DNA of 64,000 nt from Adiantum capillus-veneris. Its lineage: Eukaryota > Streptophyta > Polypodiopsida > Polypodiales > Pteridaceae. Numbering within the stretch: the stretch's first letter is position 1; every line of letters starts with the position of its first letter. Made by a program: the position numbers and the translations under genes. Shown here piece by piece: positions 1-14,971 of this stretch. The stretch is from contig CM043970.1 in the NCBI GenBank assembly GCA_014529385.2, forward strand, positions 63,041,496 through 63,105,495, given 5' to 3'. The notes under the pieces were generated by a model, which saw only the letters and a program-made list of their open reading frames with translations, did no database searches and was not told where the DNA came from.

Positions 1-1036
1 TATAACTTTTTTTTATAAAAGTGTCACCCCCCTTGTTAACTTGCAGGGTGTAATGCTTATGAAGGTCAATGATGGTTTGGTATGGTTTATATGATGGCAG
101 ATCCTAATGATGAAAAAAAAAACGATTCAATGGATGGCAATGCCATGGCCACATGTTCTAGCATGAAACCGTGCCCCTTGCATACCAATGTTGAAGGCGC
201 TAGTACTATTTGACATATGGAGGCTGAAATTGAAAAGGAAGATGTGATTTTGGGGGACAATGTGGATATTAATAGCTAAATGCAAAAGGATGCTGACAAT
301 GCTGAGGATGGTGAGATGAAAGTTGGGAGAGATAACTTGGCATCTACTACATGCCAGTCAGAGAGCGAGGATGTGATTGGAGGGAGTCCTATGCTATTGA
401 AAACACTGATGAAATTGCAGAAAGAAAAAAAAGGAAGTTGAAAGGTATGTTTAAAGTTTTGTTTATTAATGTTAGAGTTTGTGGCCCCCATATGAGAAGA
501 AGCCAATGGTGCACATATATTTGGTGGATTCCAGCTTTGCACGCTGATGAGATCTCTATTTGTGATCATGGATGGTACAAAGCAGATTTAGGACCAACTT
601 TGGGAGCCTGAGACTTTTTATTCTCCGCCAGAATATCTTGGCCGGCCAAGATGTTCCATCGGCCGCCGCAGGCCGGCCAAGATCAAATTCTGTCAAGAGG
701 AGTACCTTGAGAGCACATGGGTGGATGATGCCATCACTTTTTAATAGCCATCTAAGCTCTACCTTGAGAGCACATGAGCAATGTCAAGAGGAGCTCCATG
801 CATAATCATTTATATGTTCTTATGAGAATGGGGCTCTCTTGTCTCTTGAGTCACATGGATGTGGGCTCAAGAGGAGAGAATTATTGAGGTGAAATAGAGA
901 AGATTCTAGAGAGGTGAGTGATTTTTGTGTGAGACCATCCTTGGTCCTAAGGTGCAGCTCCTCTTCAAGTAACATTGCACTCAGTTCTTGAGGGGTTGGA
1001 TGAACTTAAGTGTTGAGTACCGTAATAACAAGACCA
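1..1036. other. Unassigned A/T-rich sequence
   Basis: No convincing gene is visible. Short open frames on both strands overlap each other and lack recognisable motifs. The stretch holds a perfect 18-bp palindrome centred on GGCCGGCC (635-652) and the left arm of an inverted repeat, described separately. It is probably degraded mobile-element sequence, but the family is not recognisable. Confidence 0.5.
661..775. repeat. Inverted repeat, left arm
   Basis: This arm reads from GGCCGCCGCAGGCCGGCC through the block TACCTTGAGAGCACATGGG. It returns in reverse complement at about 1769-1876, with small rearrangements inside. The two arms enclose a minus-strand copia gag fragment and its primer-binding site. 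A short direct repeat (GAGCAATGTCAAGAGGAG) also occurs at about 776 and 1903, so the locus is a rearranged duplication rather than a simple terminal inverted repeat. Confidence 0.7.
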
Positions 1037-1525
1037 TCATATCTTGTCGAAAGTATGTGAATGCAGCGTCAAGCTAATTTGGAGGAATAGCCACATAAAA
1101 GCTGCTAATTGATCTTCGAGGTCCTTAATCCGCTTGATGAAGGCCTCCACCTTCTCTCCGTCAGCAAGTTTCTCAGCAGCAAGCTGATTTTCTAGATTTT
1201 GAATTTTGGTGTGATTGTGCGCCTCATATTGGCGAGCCAATATGTTCCAAGCTTCATGTGCTTTAGTGGTATGCTGAACCAAAGTGAGGACAGAATCACT
1301 TACACACATGAAAATGGCGCATAATGCATCTACGTTCCTTCTTTTCCAAGTACGTAAAAGAGTAGCATCCGGGGGAATTACAACGCTTGGATTTGCCAAA
1401 TCATTTGTTGTAATGGGCTCGGGGTCTGCATTATTTGGCCCCAACACCGTATCCAGCAATTCATATGAATCCAGAATTGCAAAATTTTTGGATTTCCACG
1501 ATGTGTAGTTGGTGCCGTCAAGCTT
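1037..1525 (-). pseudogene. Ty1/copia Gag fragment
   Basis: The reading frame starts with KLDGTNYTSW, the usual beginning of plant copia Gag proteins, and continues with KAHEAWNILARQYE and a helical stretch with the family's typical ending (KIQNLENQLAAEKL...VEAFIKRIKDLEDQL). About 160 residues remain, so only the N-terminal half of the Gag domain survives; there is no zinc knuckle and no pol. Gag would form the virus-like particle. An imperfect initiator-tRNA-Met primer-binding site lies upstream on the same strand (1658-1669), which supports a 5' end of a minus-strand copia element. The fragment lies between arms of an inverted repeat. Confidence 0.8.
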
Positions 1526-1657
1526 TCCTTTGGTGAATGCTAGTAGATGAATGCAAAGTGGAGTAGCACCGGCAACAACACTGGAAGACGCCTACATGAT
1601 TGATTTTGTAAAGTAATACAAGTACTTCTCATACTTTCTTAGCTACGATCACCTATT

Positions 1658-1669
1658 GCTCTGATACGA
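1658..1669 (-). other. Primer-binding site, copia remnant
   Basis: On the minus strand this reads TCGTATCAGAGC, one base away from TGGTATCAGAGC-type sites that pair with the 3' end of initiator tRNA-Met. It sits about 130 bp upstream of the copia Gag fragment, the expected order for a minus-strand element. Confidence 0.6.
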
Positions 1670-1768
1670 AGAAAGAAATGCGGAATAAGGATCTAGTAGC
1701 AAGGAGAGTAGAGAGAGATATGATGCAAAGTAGATTAGTGGCAAACCAAAAAATTTAGATTAGCACAC

Positions 1769-1876
1769 TATTAAAAAGTGATGGCATCATCCACCCATGT
1801 GCTCTCAAGGTAGAGCTTAGATGACAGAATTTGATCTTGGCTCTTGACAGAATTTGATCTTGGCCGGCCTGCGGCC
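1769..1876. repeat. Inverted repeat, right arm
   Basis: Reverse complement of the 661-775 block. The segment GACAGAATTTGATCTTGG appears twice in this arm, so it carries a small internal duplication not present on the left. Confidence 0.7.
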
Positions 1877-1902
1877 AATGGAATATCTTCCCAAAATCCT
1901 CC

Positions 1903-4900
1903 ATGGAGCAATGTCAAGAGGAGATCCATGAAGAATCATCTCAAAGTGAGATGGAGGAAGAGTGGACTACCAGCACTTCAAAAGAAGAAGGTAGCAATAG
2001 CACTATGGAAGAGGAGTCTTCCATTGAATTCATGGGGGTGAGGTCTAATCCAAACAACCAAAAGACCTCTTGTCAAGGTTTGGAGGAGGTAGGTTCCCAA
2101 GAGAACCAAAATGTGGAAGATGAAGGAATGTTAGAAGGTATGTTGTCTACAACACTTACAAAGGATGAAAGAGAGGATTTCAAAGGTGTGTTAAGGAAAT
2201 TTTCGAAGCTTTTTGATAAAGACTACATTGACGTGCGTGGAGTAGATGATGTTCAACACAAGATCGAGCTAAAGCCATAGGCCACACCTAAGGCTCAAAA
2301 GTTGCAAAGGCTAGGAGTCATCAAGGAGCATGCTTTACTCAAGGAGGTAAGAAAGCTTCTAGCAGCAGGTTTCATTTATCCAGTGGAGAATTCAGAGTGG
2401 GTCTCTCCTATTGTTGTCACTCCCAAGAAGAACGGCAAGTGGAGGGTGTGTTTGGATTACAGTCCACTAAATGATGCAACGAAAAGAGATCACTTTCCCC
2501 TCCCATTTCAGGATGAGATACTAAATGAGGTAGCTACTCACGCGAAGTACATTGTGTGTGATGGCTATTCAGGTTACTTTCAAATAGGTATCGCTTTGGA
2601 GGATCAGTTGAAAACAACCTTCATCACTCCTTGGGGTTGTTATACTTTCAGAGTCATGCCATTTGTCCTGACAAATGCTCCCGACTGCAACTTTCCAACG
2701 CTTCATGAACATGGTGTTTCAAGAATTGTTTGGAAACTCCATTAGGGTTTTTATTGATGATTTTTGCATTTATAGATCAAAATCATTGCATCTACCAAAG
2801 GTAAAAGAGGGTTTGAAGAAACTCTACGACATGGGAGGTCAACTCAACCCCGACAAGTGCCACATAGGTGAGGATGAAGTGATCTTGCTTGGTCATTAAG
2901 TTTCTTACAAAGGCATCAAAGTGGATCCTTCAAAGGCAAAGGCTCTTATTGAGTTCTCCATCACCCAAGAGTCTTAAGGAGGTCATCTCATTCATTCAAA
3001 AGGTGAAGTATATGTCACGCTTCATTCACTTAGCCTTGGAGTTACTTCACCCCTTGTAGAAATTGACACAACAAGTCTAGTTTGTCTAGTTTGATGAGCT
3101 TGAAGAATATTTTTGTAACATCAAATTCATTCTGTCTCACAGAATTACCAACACTTATGCCTCTTTGTTGGGAGTACACATTCTTTGTTAGCTCTAGTGT
3201 TGGGAAAGAAACAATTGGTGTTGTTTTGCTACAACAAGATCCCCACTGTACCAAAATGCGACCCATCTACTTTGCTAGTAGGGTCATGAATGATTTGAGA
3301 GGGTTACACAAAAGCAGAACTCATGATGCTTTCTCTCATGTTTGCGGTAAGAAAGTTTAGATCCTACCTGCTACCAAAACCTTTCGTAATTCTCACTGCA
3401 AAAAATTTGTTCCCTTGGGTCTCATCTCAAATGAATCTTAGTACTAGGATCTCAAAGTGGATTATGGAGTTGGAAGAGTTCCAATACTCTCTCAAGGTAG
3501 AAGATAGTGTGTGTGCACAATTGGCAGGGATTCTCACTTATAGGGTACATGAGAAGGAGATTAAGATGCTTGAAGTAATGACCCTACCATTGCCACCACC
3601 AAAAAGTATTCCTAATGCTTTTACCTTGTTCTTTGATGGAGCGTTTCGATGAGCCACAGGAGGGGGAGGGCTAGTGTTGCTCAACCCAAGTGAAGAGGTG
3701 GTCAAGAAAGAGAAGGTCAATCTACCAGGTTCAACTAGGAACAATGAAGTAGAGTATGACATACTACTTCATGGTTTGAAGATGTGCATTAGTCAAGGTA
3801 TACAACGTCTCAAGGTAAACGGGGATGCACTTCTCATGAAGAAAATATTAGGCATTTGGGCAGGCAAGAATGAAAGCCCAAGGACAAAGGTTCATGTCAT
3901 CCGTAGGTTGTTTAATCAATTTGAAGAAGTGTAATTGTATCATATTCCTAGGAAAGAGAATGAAGATGCTGATTTACTTGCACAACAAGCAGGTACATGT
4001 GTGAAGTGTAGGTCATCACGGTGGCATCAACTATCAAGCAACCAAGATATCAGGGATTGGAGTCATTGGATCCCATTATTGGCTACATTTTGGAGGGAAA
4101 GCTTCCACAAGACTTCACAAAAGCTAAGAAGAGGAATTAATGAAGAAGGCAAGTTTCTCTCTCTTCCTAGAAGGCTCCCTCTATCAAAGAGGGAAGGATC
4201 AATTGTGCAAAAGAGTACCAACTATCAAGGAAATTCCAGCATGTGGTGGTCATTTTGTCCAAGACTTAACCGCGAAGAAGATTTTGCTTACGGGGTATGT
4301 TTGGCCAAGCCTGCATGTGGATGTCCAACATTGGTGTAAAAGTTGTCACAACTATCAAGTAAATGGAAATAGAAGGTTGGTGCATGGTCCAAGGCAAATA
4401 GGCTTGCAAATGGACCTTTTAAAAAGTGGGGCATTGATGCTATGGGTCCTCTACCTAGAAAAAAAAATGGTAAACTCTACATTATAGGGGCTGTAGATTA
4501 CATGACTAGGTGGATAGAGGCTCAAAGTGTGGCAAGGGTAAATGGGAAAACAATGAGCAGGTTTGTCTACACCAATACTTGCTGTAGATTTGGCACACCT
4601 TTGGAGATTATTTTTGAAAATGGTCCAGGGTTCAGAAAGGGTTTACTCACAAAAGTTTTTGAAGAGCTTCACATTCTCCATCGTCATAGCACACCCTACT
4701 ACCCACAGTCAAATGGTTTGGTGGAGAAGGCTAATGGTGTCAATGCAAGCATCATTAGAAAGATGGTGCAAAACAAGACAAATTTGTGGGATGACTTCTT
4801 GAATGGTGCCTTATGGGCATATTGAACCACATATAGGGAGGCCACATAGTTCACACCATTTCACTTGGTCTATGGTCAAGAGGCCTTGCAGCCTATTGAG

Positions 4901-5461
4901 CTCAACATTCCAACAATGTAGCTTCATGGAAAAGGGGCACAAGATGATCAAGAAACATGGATAGATCGACTTCTTACCTTAGTCGAACTTAAGTGGAAGA
5001 GAGAAGCGGCTTATGAGTGCTATAAGAGGAAAGCTATACAAGCAAAAGAAACGCTCGATAAGAAACTGAAGGACAAAGGCATCAAGGAAGGAGGTCTTGT
5101 GCTAAGGTATGACAATCGACTTGATAATCATTTTGATGCCAAGTTTGAGACTAGATGGCAGGGACCATACATTGTCAAAAATACTTTCAATTCAAGCTAT
5201 TACCAGCTCATGGGTAAAGAGCACTCTAGGAAGGTAAACGCGTATCGGCTAAAGCCCTACTTGAGTTGCCTTCTACAAATGAATCTACAAAAGAATTGTC
5301 AAGAAGCTACTATCTCGTATAAGTTTTGTTGCATGATGCATGTGTGTAACTCAAGCCAAAGTGATAAGGAGCTACACTATGAAAATCTTGTCACGATACC
5401 AAGAATCACACAGGACTCAGAACCAATCTCTTTGGAAAAGATGCCTCATGATGTTACATGA
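1903..5461 (+). pseudogene. Tat/Athila-like Ty3 pol remnant
   Basis: Fragments appear in the normal pol order. Reverse transcriptase (2302-2899) shows WRVCLDY, DGYSGY and the catalytic FIDD, with a frameshift near 2690 and an in-frame stop at 2278. A Ty3 RNase H remnant follows (about 3150-3560). A second RNase H begins with FFDGA at 3628 and continues with NNEVEY and NGD; this extra domain is characteristic of the Tat lineage. Integrase (about 4220-5270) shows WGIDAMGP, a degenerate FENG where DNG is expected, and PQSNGLVEK, followed by the C-terminal WQGPY..KVNAYRLKPY region. At least six stops or frameshifts break it, so it is inactive. A polypurine-like GGGGAGGA lies just after the coding remnant near 5474. 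No LTR could be delimited. Confidence 0.88.
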
Positions 5462-6518
5462 ATGTATCAGCATCCCTGGGGAGGACTAATGACAACCGTT
5501 TTTTGGCTCTCTATAATTGCCATAGTGGACTACCTCACCCTATCAAAATCACTCAAACACTGTGGTTATCCTCACCCTTTCACTATACATAGGCGTGTGT
5601 AAGTTAGAGGACTTTCCCCATATCTCCTTAAAACCCTCAGCTAGCTAGTAATTGGGTTAGTTGAACAAAAAATAAAATAAAAAAACTATGGACCATTTGT
5701 GTGTAAGTATTTCATTGTATATAGAGCGTAAATATAGGGATTTTTAAAAATTATTTGGTATTTATTTAAATATTTCTACTTAAGTGTGTGTTATTTACCT
5801 AAGTATTCTATGTACATTTACTCACCATTACCATGATTTTTCTTACAAAGTATTCTATAAAAAATCATTTCATGCAAGCTTCTCTTATTTTTGCTGTGAA
5901 TCCACTCCAAAGAAAAATCTCAAAAAGATACCTTTCACCACCATCAGTCATTGTCTTTCATTAAATTTCTATTTTCTACATGTATTTTTTCTTATCTCTT
6001 GTAAATAAATATACATCAATAAAAGAAAATGAGGAGCTTCCTCATTTGATTCCCTATATTTTCATATATTTATTTTTTGTATATACAACTAACACTATTC
6101 TAGAGTCCATGAATTAATTATATACTAATTTGTTTTTTTCCCATCATATCCATATATTATATTTGTGCATAATCCACAACAATGTATGTTTTCAAATCTC
6201 TAGAAATCTATTAGATCATGCTCTCATGCAAAGAGGCCTCTCACCATTGGGGCCTTATGCAAATTCAACAAAAGGGGAGCCATTGAAGTCTTTTTTGTGA
6301 AGAAAAATAGGCATTTCGGTGGATTTTTTATATCTATCTCCACTCCAAATTTGAAGGGGTGATAGAAAAAATGTGGACCAAGAGCTAAATAATCACTCAA
6401 AAATTTTGATAATTTTTGGAGCTACCATCGGTGAGATAGAATTTAATTTTGTGGACCCTTATCTGCCTACTTTTCTCACAAAGTAACCCATAGTCTTCTC
6501 TCAGCTCCTTTTCTTTTT

Positions 6519-6519
<1 letters not shown>
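5462..6519. other. A/T-rich region after pol remnant
   Basis: No gene is visible. It probably includes the 3' part of the Tat-like element (untranslated region and LTR), but no second LTR copy was found in the window to confirm this. Confidence 0.4.

Positions 6520-6589
<70 letters not shown>
6520..6589. repeat. (AC)n microsatellite
   Basis: An uninterrupted run of about 34 AC units. Confidence 0.98.
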
Positions 6590-6590
<1 letters not shown>

Positions 6591-6654
6591 ATTTCTCTCT
6601 ATTCCTCTCACTCAAACCCGTAACTTCCATGGTTTTCTCTCACCCTCTTCACCA

Positions 6655-6789
6655 TTTCGAAGCTTAAAAATATTCTAAACATCATGGCGCTGACAGAATT
6701 TGGAAAACTGCTAAAAATAGTAACTTTTTCCATTATATTCATTTCAAGGTACAATGGTGCTCTTTTTGATCGGGGTCAGAGACCTTACA
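6655..6789 (-). repeat. 3' LTR fragment of minus-strand Ty3 element
   Basis: About 135 bp nearly identical to 11079-11213. On the minus strand it begins TGTAAGGTCTC and is preceded by a purine-rich GTTGGGGAGGT, as expected for a polypurine tract and LTR start. Similarity stops abruptly at 6655, so the rest of this LTR is missing. Confidence 0.75.
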
Positions 6790-6971
6790 ACCTCCCCAAC
6801 GTGAAAAATTTGAGATGTCCTCATCTCAAGAATACATCTGGATAAACTCTATGCTAACTACTTAGGTACATATATCCCTTGTCGAAAGTAAAGTCATCCT
6901 TTGATAATAGAATTGTCTTTAGTTTTATGCATCTTATTCTGCTGAACTTTGATGAGGTCCTGGTTCTTGAA

Positions 6972-7912
6972 TTATTGCTCACTAGCAGTTGCAGCATACA
7001 GAGATGCTCTCTCGTCAGCTTCGTCACCCACAGTTGGTTGTCTCACTGCGGCATTAGCGAAAGCTCCGCTTCCTTGTCCTATGTTCCCTCTTCCTCGGCC
7101 TCCTCTTCCGTTTGGTTGACCTCGCCTGTTGACGTTCAGAGGTACATCATTAATACCGGATGTTTGGGAAATCCTTTTTGGACATCGGCTTTTATAATGT
7201 CCATACTCCTGGCACTCAAAGCATCTTATATTGGGAAACTCGGTAGCTGCCGTAGTAGCTACTACCGGACGATGGTCGTATGCAGGGTTGATTGGTCTGT
7301 TGCTCCAGTTGCCTGTCCTGGCCCTTTTGACAAATAGTATTGACTATCTTGGGTAGCCCTCTGAATCTCTTTAGCTAACGGTTTGGCCGTTAGCAAGGCA
7401 TCCTGTAGTGTTGTCGGCCTGAGAGCTTCTAACCGAGTATTCAAAGGATCGATTAGCCCTTGGCAGAACCTCGCCACCTGTTGTTCCAAGGTCATCTTAG
7501 GAGCATATCTCCAAAGAGTGACAAACTTTGCATAATACTCTTCGACAGATGAAGTCAGCTGCCGACGTGAAAAGAATTCATTCATCTTCAAGGTTTTATA
7601 CGCAGGTGGTAAATATCGCTCCATCACAGCAGCCTTGATGTCTTCCCATGACTGGGAAGATCCCTTGATATCCAAGTCCCTACAATGTTGTTTCCACCAG
7701 ATCTTGGCATCGCCAGACAAGCGGAACATCACAAGCATGGTTTGGTTCACGGGTTGGGTTCCCGCAGCTTCGAAATAGTCGTCCATTGCTTCCATCCATA
7801 CTTCCGCATCTCTCTCCATATTAACCCCTTCACCTTTAAAGGTTGGAGGCTGAGCTTGTTTAAGGAGGAGCTTCTTCTCTTGCGTTGCCGAGTAGAGAGA
7901 AGCAGGCGGTGC
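6972..7912 (-). pseudogene. Ty3/gypsy Gag with zinc knuckle
   Basis: The N-terminal part reads QPPTFKGEG, then DAEVWMEAMDDYFEAAG, and continues through a typical retrotransposon Gag capsid domain (WWKQHC, SWEDIKAAVMERYLPP, VEEYYAKF, RFCQGL). After a frameshift near 7262 the frame resumes with the zinc knuckle CFECQEYGHYKSRCP (about 7180-7220), which would bind the RNA genome, followed by a Gly/Arg-rich tail. No protease or reverse transcriptase follows before the 3' LTR fragment at 6789, so pol has been deleted: this is a gag-only derivative. A stop codon lies at 7913-7915 just before the first recognisable residues, so the true start is unknown. A related Gag fragment lies at 57190-57300. 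Confidence 0.85.
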
Positions 7913-8406
7913 CTATCCAATGGTATAAAACTCATTACTATAGCACTCTTCTCAAATGAACCTAAGCTTTTTCATACTCAAGAAGAAATTTAACTTTTGG
8001 GATTAACCAGCCTACTTAATCTGTACATCTATCACAAAGGATTTAACCATTCCACCATTAGTTTAAATTCCATTGAATACATCCAAAATTGTCCGATAAA
8101 TAATGGTAAAAACTTTACTCAAGAGCTTTGATCCATACTTATAACTTTATGTACATCAACAGGCTACCTGCCCGCAGCACCAGTCGCACCAACGACTTCT
8201 CAAAAAAACATCATGTGGAACCCACTGAATCCCAACAAGCTCAACAAGTAAAACTCTTTAACATCACTCATTAGACAATCCACTAGACAAATCTAATGTC
8301 ATTATTCTGGGAAACATCATGCTCAAGCTTTGAGTACGAGCTATCCTACTATCCCTTATTTTTTAAAAATTTCAAACAACATCATTTTCCAGTACGTAAA
8401 CCTATA

Positions 8407-8418
8407 GCTCTGATACCA
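8407..8418 (-). other. Primer-binding site (tRNA-iMet)
   Basis: The minus strand reads TGGTATCAGAGC, a perfect match to the 3' end of initiator tRNA-Met. It lies two bases from an LTR edge ending in CA at 8421, the standard spacing. Confidence 0.85.
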
Positions 8419-8420
8419 AG

Positions 8421-9030
8421 TGTGAGGTCCCCACCCCGCCATATCAAACAGCGGATCTGATGGTGAACCTGGTGGCCACTAGATCTATTGCAAAAGCAAA
8501 CAAAGTGGTTCGGGGGATAGCTAGCGGACAATCTCTCATCACAAAGTGAATCGAGCTCGAGCCTACTAGCAATGAGATCTAGCTCCACCTCGCAGGGGAA
8601 GCGTACTTAAGCTATCTAGCGATCCTAAGACTCATCTTCCAAGAGGAGAGAAACCCCGAGTGCCTTTTTCCCCATGTTTCAGAGGCACGTACTCTCGAGA
8701 TTTCACCGCTCTAGGGGAAATGAGTATTACTAATATCGAAGTATGCACTATGGGGACAGAGAGTTTCCGACCAATCAGGACCACCCATCTCGTAGGCATT
8801 GACAACCTGAGCCAAGCCCCCACTTTCCACCCCCACACTCACACTTCCTTGTGTGACCTAATTACTACCACAAAGGTTGTTCAACATAAACATTCCTTGT
8901 TTTAATCCGAAGCACATTGTTCGTTAAGACAGCCCTTCAACCAGTATTGCAAACAACACCAAGACAGTATTCTAGTAAAAATTCTACTCAAAATTATTCA
9001 TTAAAATTCCAATGTTCTGGAGGTACAACA
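8421..9030 (-). repeat. LTR, 610 bp, minus strand
   Basis: On the minus strand it starts TGTTGTACCTCC and ends GGACCTCACA (TG...CA). It has a primer-binding site directly downstream and a polypurine tract GGAGGGGGGA directly upstream (9031-9040). An LTR flanked by a polypurine tract on one side and a PBS on the other suggests a single LTR shared by two joined element copies, as unequal recombination would leave. No second copy of this LTR was found in the window. Confidence 0.65.
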
Positions 9031-9123
9031 TCCCCCCTCCAGCGAGAGTTTACTCCTCCCGTTGTTGCCTAGCTGCCCATACAACTAGGTATGTCCACCG
9101 CATAGAAAGCACGACATGGACAT

Positions 9124-9212
9124 TCCCAACGCTTAACCAACAGGCGTGGGTTCCCACCGCTTAACCAACAGTCGTGGGTATCCACCGCTTAACCAGCAGT
9201 CGTGGATTCAAG
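9124..9212. repeat. Short tandem repeat, about 28 bp x 3
   Basis: Three near-identical units containing CGCTTAACCAACAGTCGTGGG, differing at a few bases. They lie in the internal region just upstream (minus strand) of the polypurine tract. Confidence 0.75.
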
Positions 9213-9470
9213 AGCCCTTAACTAGGAACTCTGCCCCCTGTGATCAGGAGGGGGTTCATGACTAATTCAACATTAGAAATAGAATGAACATGCCGAGCTA
9301 AATTTTCCCTAGTAGACATTCTTTCCTATTGCAAACAGTATATCCGTCAATCATTTCTTTCCTACTTTAGACTTTAATATACAAATGAATTCAATTGCCG
9401 AGGTTTCCGTCGGATTTCTCCAACATGTTTGGGGATATGTTCATTCCTAGCTAAACGTATGCAATGTTAA

Positions 9471-9641
9471 TTAAACAACTTGAATAAAACTGTGATCTAC
9501 CTCTTCCATTTCTTCGTCATTGGCTCGTGAGATGGCCGGTGCTTGTTCGACCATGGGAGCTTTTCCTTTTCCATTTGTATTGCTCGTTCCCGCCTCGTGG
9601 TCGTGGGCACCACCGAAGCGAGTTCTCTTAACCGGGGCCAT
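9471..9641 (-). CDS. Short ORF like a Gag N-terminus
   Basis: A 56-residue open frame beginning MAPVKRTRFGGAHDHEAG, rich in charged and small residues, as seen at the start of many plant Ty3 Gag proteins. It lies upstream on the same strand of the Gag domain at 6972-7912, separated by the 610-bp LTR. It may be the displaced Gag start of the outer element. A GT dinucleotide follows the EEMEE codons, so a splice is conceivable but unproven. The reading frame could also be chance. Confidence 0.35.
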   Translation of the reverse strand: MAPVKRTRFGGAHDHEAGTSNTNGKGKAPMVEQAPAISRANDEEMEEVDHSFIQVV

Positions 9642-10466
9642 TTTACTCACTACTTTAAATGATAAACTTGAAGAAAAGAGCTAAAGTCTGAGAGCATCAT
9701 AAGAACCAAATGGCAGATTAGAATTATTAAAGAATCCTCCTTAGGCAAGAGATTAGATTTTTCATTCGAGACCTAGCAATTTTATGGGTAATTCCTTACT
9801 TACCCTATGGGAAATGTTTCTAAGGTTAATTACTTGGCTTAGATGATTAAGAAATTCAGAATTCTACTAATTGATTCACGAAAGAGATGAAGTAAGCAAG
9901 CTCATCCATTTTCCTAGAGCAACATGCAGAATTGCCGTAGGCATGTGTGACATAAAATTCTCTTCTTAATGGCCTAATGACGGATTAATTTTCAGCCTTA
10001 ATCACATTTTAATGTGGGAGAAGATTGAGTTTAATTTAATTACAACACTATTGAGTGGTAAAAGAATGAATTTCATCAAATCTACAGTATTATTGGCTGA
10101 CAATTTATTAACTATGCTGCCTAGAGAGAGAATCTTTCCTAATCATGCATTAATACTTGGTTAAGGATGATGAATGGCTGCATAATTTAGCTAATTGAAT
10201 GATGATTATGTAATGGAGTATAGCTATGGAGATTTAGAGAGCAGCTATAGGGAATTATAGCCAGGATTAAGCATAGTAGCTAAGGAATTTAGAGAATAAA
10301 GATGAGAATTAAGAAGAGCAGTAATTAAACCATGATTACCGTGATTAGGGGCTGAGAATCCTTTGATTTTTCTGATCCAATGAATCCTCAATATGAGAAT
10401 GTTGCCAGCATCTCCCTCCTTACTTCTGCTTCAAAAACTGTGTGTGTACCGGCAGCACCTCCCCAA

Positions 10467-10501
10467 GGTGTGTGTGTGTGTGTACTGGGTGTGTGTGTGA
10501 G

Positions 10502-10539
<38 letters not shown>

Positions 10540-10548
10540 TGTGTGTGC
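10467..10548. repeat. Imperfect (GT)n microsatellite
   Basis: Interrupted GT run just downstream (minus strand) of a TATA-like CTATTTAAAGG at about 10549-10563, inside the presumed outer LTR. Confidence 0.9.
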
Positions 10549-11213
10549 AGGCCTTTAAATAGGCTCCTACAAGCTGAAAATCGACCAGCCTTGCTATTCG
10601 CATCTCGGGGATCACTGAGTCTCTGCATTGGCAAGTCCAGTTCCCCTACCCACCAAGTGTCAAGTTGGCTTGGTTAACTGGCTCTGACACTTAGTTACTG
10701 GCTTGGAAACTCTCCTAGGACTCCCACAAAGAGAGAAGGCGCCCCCTAGCTGCTAAAGCTGAGCTGGAGTGGGCTGGAACCTGTTCCCACACAGCCTCGG
10801 ACCCCTAGTGCCTCCCCTGACAATTTTATGAAAAATTGGTTTTAGGCTAAAACGGGTCATACGAGTCGGAATTCGATGCCGAAAATTGCTATAGCAAGCT
10901 CTAAGTAAGGCGTACTGCCCGAGTACCTGCCATATTTAGCAGCCCCGGGGTCCGAAAATGCATTTTTTCAAATTTGGAGTACGGGTGCAGTTTTTCGAGA
11001 CGGTCAAAACTGGATTGGTCGGGTGACCAAAAACTTACTATTTTTGGATTTTTTTTACAAAAATGATTTTAATTTACATTTCGAAGATTAAAAATATTCT
11101 AAACATCATGGCGCTGATAGAATTTGGAAAACTGCTAAAAATAGTAACTTTTTCCATTATATTCATTTCAAGGTACAATGGTGCTCTTTTTGATCGGGGT
11201 CAGAGACCTTACA
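10549..11213 (-). repeat. Outer 5' LTR, U3 part
   Basis: The minus strand starts TGTAAGGTCTCTGACC at 11213. The first 135 bp (11079-11213) recur at 6655-6789. A TATA-like CTATTTAAAGG lies near 10549-10563, so transcription would run leftward through the GT run into the gag region. The downstream end of this LTR could not be placed: no PBS was seen between 10460 and 9641. Confidence 0.6.

Positions 11214-14971
<3,758 letters not shown>

Noticed and set aside
6397-6588. Open frames of Val-Cys, Thr-His, Ser-Leu or Tyr-Ile repeats (also near 10.4, 12.4, 17.3, 22.0, 37.8-38.3 and 59.8 kb)
   Set aside because: They are translations of dinucleotide microsatellites with no flanking coding signal.
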